64,000 nucleotides of DNA, taken from assembly GCA_016937795.1 (NCBI GenBank), contig JAFGVV010000034.1, forward strand, positions 1 to 64,000, in the 5' to 3' direction. How positions within the stretch are numbered: the stretch's first letter is position 1; each line of letters starts with the position of its first letter. The DNA comes from Paludibacteraceae bacterium. Lineage in GTDB: Bacteria; Bacteroidota; Bacteroidia; Bacteroidales; Paludibacteraceae. Shown here one piece after another: positions 62,262-64,000 of this stretch. The translations under genes and the position numbers were made by a program. The notes below the pieces were generated by a model. The model worked only from the letters and a program-made list of their open reading frames with translations. It was not told the origin of the DNA and searched no databases.

Positions 62262-63232
62262 CAAAAATTAAAGCAGGCGTCATTGGTGGCGCAGGATACA
62301 CTGCCGGAGAATTGCTCCGCATTCTGGTAAATCATCCAAACGTTGAAATTGAGTTCGTAAACAGCAGCAGCAATGCCGGAAACCCCGTAATTGATGTGCA
62401 CAGCGGATTAGTAGGCGAAACAAATCTTGTTTTTACTTCCGAACTGCCTTTCGAAAAAGTGGATGTGCTTTTTCTTTGCTCGGCACATGGCGACAGCAAA
62501 AAGTTTATGGACGAGCACAATGTGCCCGAAAACCTCAAAATCGTAGATTTATCGACTGATTATCGCCAGAAACGCGACGACCACGACTTTGTATATGGAT
62601 TGCCCGAAATGAACCGAAACGAAATCCGAAATGCTCAACGCATTGCAAATCCGGGTTGCTTTGCCACAGCCATTCAGCTGGCACTTTTACCATTAGCTGC
62701 TGCCAGAAAAATTACCGACGAAGTACATGTAAATGCCATCACCGGATCGACAGGAGCAGGCGTAAAACCTTCGTCAACTTCGCATTTCAGCTGGCGAAAC
62801 AATAATATATCTATTTACAAAGCTTTCGGTCATCAACATTTGCAGGAAATCGGACAGTCGATGCGTCAGTTGCAGGCTGGTTTCGATAAGGATATTAACT
62901 TCCTGCCGGTGCGTGGAAATTTCCCCCGAGGCATTTTTGTAAGCACCTACCTCAATACCGATATTTCGCTCGACGAAGCCAAATCATTGTTTAAAGATTA
63001 CTACCGCGATGCTGCCTTTACTTTTGTGGTGGATAAAAATCCGGACATGAAACAGGTAGTAAACACCAACAAAGCAATAATTTATCTCGAAAAACATGGA
63101 CGAAAACTGCTTATTGTATCCATGATAGACAATTTACTAAAGGGCGCTTCGGGTCAGGCAGTGCAAAACATGAACCTGATGTTCGGTCTCGACGAAAAAG
63201 CCGGACTCAATCTGAAAGCAATTGGTTTTTAA
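62258..63232 (+). CDS. argC: N-acetyl-gamma-glutamyl-phosphate reductase ArgC
   Basis: 324 residues from the ATG at 62258, chosen because it starts the Rossmann motif MTKIKAGVIGGAGYTAGELLR; the frame is open upstream to 62198 but that part lies inside the DUF1294 gene. The catalytic Cys134 is in ANPGCFATA, and the C-terminal part contains SSTSHFSWRNNN and VRGNFPRG. It reduces the acyl phosphate of N-acetylglutamate (in Bacteroidota often the N-succinyl form) with NADPH, third step of arginine synthesis. No other arg gene is in the window, so it is detached from an arg operon here. It overlaps the DUF1294 stop by four bases. Confidence 0.96.
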   Translation: MTKIKAGVIGGAGYTAGELLRILVNHPNVEIEFVNSSSNAGNPVIDVHSGLVGETNLVFTSELPFEKVDVLFLCSAHGDSKKFMDEHNVPENLKIVDLSTDYRQKRDDHDFVYGLPEMNRNEIRNAQRIANPGCFATAIQLALLPLAAARKITDEVHVNAITGSTGAGVKPSSTSHFSWRNNNISIYKAFGHQHLQEIGQSMRQLQAGFDKDINFLPVRGNFPRGIFVSTYLNTDISLDEAKSLFKDYYRDAAFTFVVDKNPDMKQVVNTNKAIIYLEKHGRKLLIVSMIDNLLKGASGQAVQNMNLMFGLDEKAGLNLKAIGF

Positions 63233-63252
63233 ACAGTTTATATGTATATTTG
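63222..63252 (+). promoter_or_regulatory. Promoter of the right-edge sensor gene
   Basis: TTG (63222-63224), 20 bases, TATATTTG (63245-63252), 52 bases before the ATG at 63304. The -33 element lies inside the last codons of argC. Confidence 0.6.
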
Positions 63253-63303
63253 TATTCCTAATTACAGGTGTTTTATAAATCCATCTTGAAAAAACACATC
63301 CAA

Positions 63304-64000
63304 ATGAACAGGTTTTTCCTATTAGCACAATACGTTTTATTTTTTCTATCCTTTCCGTCGAATGTGCATGGTTCATACCATTTTCAGCCTTTTGAACTAA
63401 ACGATAAACTGCCTTCGAACTCCGTGGTACGTATGTACAACGATGCCGAAGGCTATATGTGGTTTGGTACTAAGGATGGATTGTGCCGCTTCGACGGTTA
63501 TCAGATAAAAATTTTCCGATCGAGCGCACTTACTCCGGGTAAGTTGCCAAACAATGAAATTCAGTGCATTACCGGCGATGGCAAACATAAAATATGGGTG
63601 GGCACGCTCGAAGGAATTGTGATTGTGGACAAACAAACCTTTGCAGTGAGCACATTCGACCATCCACTGGTGGCGCGCGAACGTATCAATAGTATATTAA
63701 TCGATAAAGAAGGATTTGTTTGGATAGGTACTTCAGGAAATGGTGTGCTTAGGCACAATCCCGAAACCGGAAAAACTGAGCAATACTCATCGCAACCACA
63801 TTCGAAGATTAAAATTCCCGATAACAATGTAAATCATATTTTTCAGGACAGTAAAGGCCGTATATGGATCTCGATGTGGCGAAATGGTCTCTTGTATATT
63901 GAACCGGATAGTAATGAGGCTAAAAGAGTCGCTCAGATTGGTAAAGGAAATAATCCGTTTAGGTTTTTCGAAGACAATGAAGGCGAATTTTGGGTGTGCA
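63304..64000 (+). CDS. Propeller-type sensor regulator, N-terminal part (partial, cut by right edge)
   Basis: 232 codons visible from the ATG at 63304. A signal or anchor segment (MNRFFLLAQYVLFFLSF) is followed by two-component regulator propeller repeats: YMWFGTKDGLCRFDGYQIKI, KIWVGTLEGI, FVWIGTSGNGVLRHNPETG and RIWISMWRNGLLYIEP. The same N-terminus is found in the hybrid regulator at 53226. Whether it ends as an HTCS (kinase plus AraC domain) or as a LuxR-type sensor cannot be told from the window. It may mark another PUL to the right. Confidence 0.85.
   Translation, partial: MNRFFLLAQYVLFFLSFPSNVHGSYHFQPFELNDKLPSNSVVRMYNDAEGYMWFGTKDGLCRFDGYQIKIFRSSALTPGKLPNNEIQCITGDGKHKIWVGTLEGIVIVDKQTFAVSTFDHPLVARERINSILIDKEGFVWIGTSGNGVLRHNPETGKTEQYSSQPHSKIKIPDNNVNHIFQDSKGRIWISMWRNGLLYIEPDSNEAKRVAQIGKGNNPFRFFEDNEGEFWVC

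Overview
The window comes from a Bacteroidota genome, most likely order Bacteroidales. The evidence is three SusC/SusD pairs, hybrid and propeller-type sensor regulators, several C-terminal type IX secretion (T9SS) sorting domains, Bacteroidota-type promoters (TTTG, about 19-20 bases, then TAnnTTTG) and no clear Shine-Dalgarno sequences. I cannot name a genus. Most of the window (about 1-57 kb) is accessory carbohydrate-degradation DNA. The last 7 kb is mostly housekeeping genes.

Layout. (1) 1-8.3 kb, minus strand: the upstream end of a polysaccharide utilisation locus (PUL) of unknown substrate: SusC, SusD and two surface lipoproteins with IPT/TIG repeats, the last cut by the left edge. (2) 8.6-11.2 kb: a queuosine-precursor transporter, a two-lobed aspartyl protease with a PDZ domain, and a small zinc-ribbon protein. 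(3) 11.6-13.9 kb: a secreted PL1 pectate lyase. (4) 14.1-15.5 kb: a REP-associated tyrosine transposase (RAYT) flanked by inverted palindromes, with a second, transposase-free pair of the same palindromes and an N-terminally truncated VOC gene beside it. (5) 15.5-39.7 kb, minus strand: a large beta-1,3-glucan (laminarin/curdlan type) PUL with three GH16 enzymes, a GH128, a GH81, SusC/SusD, a putative glucan-binding lipoprotein, a GPH-type sugar symporter, a cytoplasmic GH94/GH149/GH161-type phosphorylase, and two T9SS-exported proteins built from a shared putative glucan-binding module. A membrane sensor with a LuxR-type DNA-binding end (40.0-42.9 kb, plus strand) is divergent from it. (6) 43-57.3 kb: an arabinan-type PUL (SusC, SusD, three GH43 enzymes, an FG-GAP/VCBS T9SS protein) with a divergent hybrid two-component regulator. 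(7) 57.5-64 kb: tRNA-Gln, a nitroreductase-like lipoprotein, zupT, a stand-alone MetH activation domain, trmD, a Bro-N protein, a DUF1294 membrane protein, argC, and the start of another propeller sensor cut by the right edge.

How the parts fit. In the beta-1,3-glucan PUL, surface GH81, GH16 and GH128 enzymes would cut the polymer, SusC/SusD would import oligosaccharides to the periplasm, the GPH symporter would move them across the inner membrane, and the phosphorylase would release glucose 1-phosphate. No GH3 or GH17 exo-enzyme is present in the window, so the locus reads as a phosphorolytic rather than hydrolytic laminarin pathway. In the arabinan PUL the hybrid regulator probably senses arabino-oligosaccharides and activates the divergent SusC operon.

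The two most interesting structures are the RAYT with its alternating inverted palindromes, including a probable non-autonomous REPIN-like doublet, and the phosphorolytic layout of the beta-1,3-glucan PUL. All family assignments come from reading motifs by eye; no database search was run.
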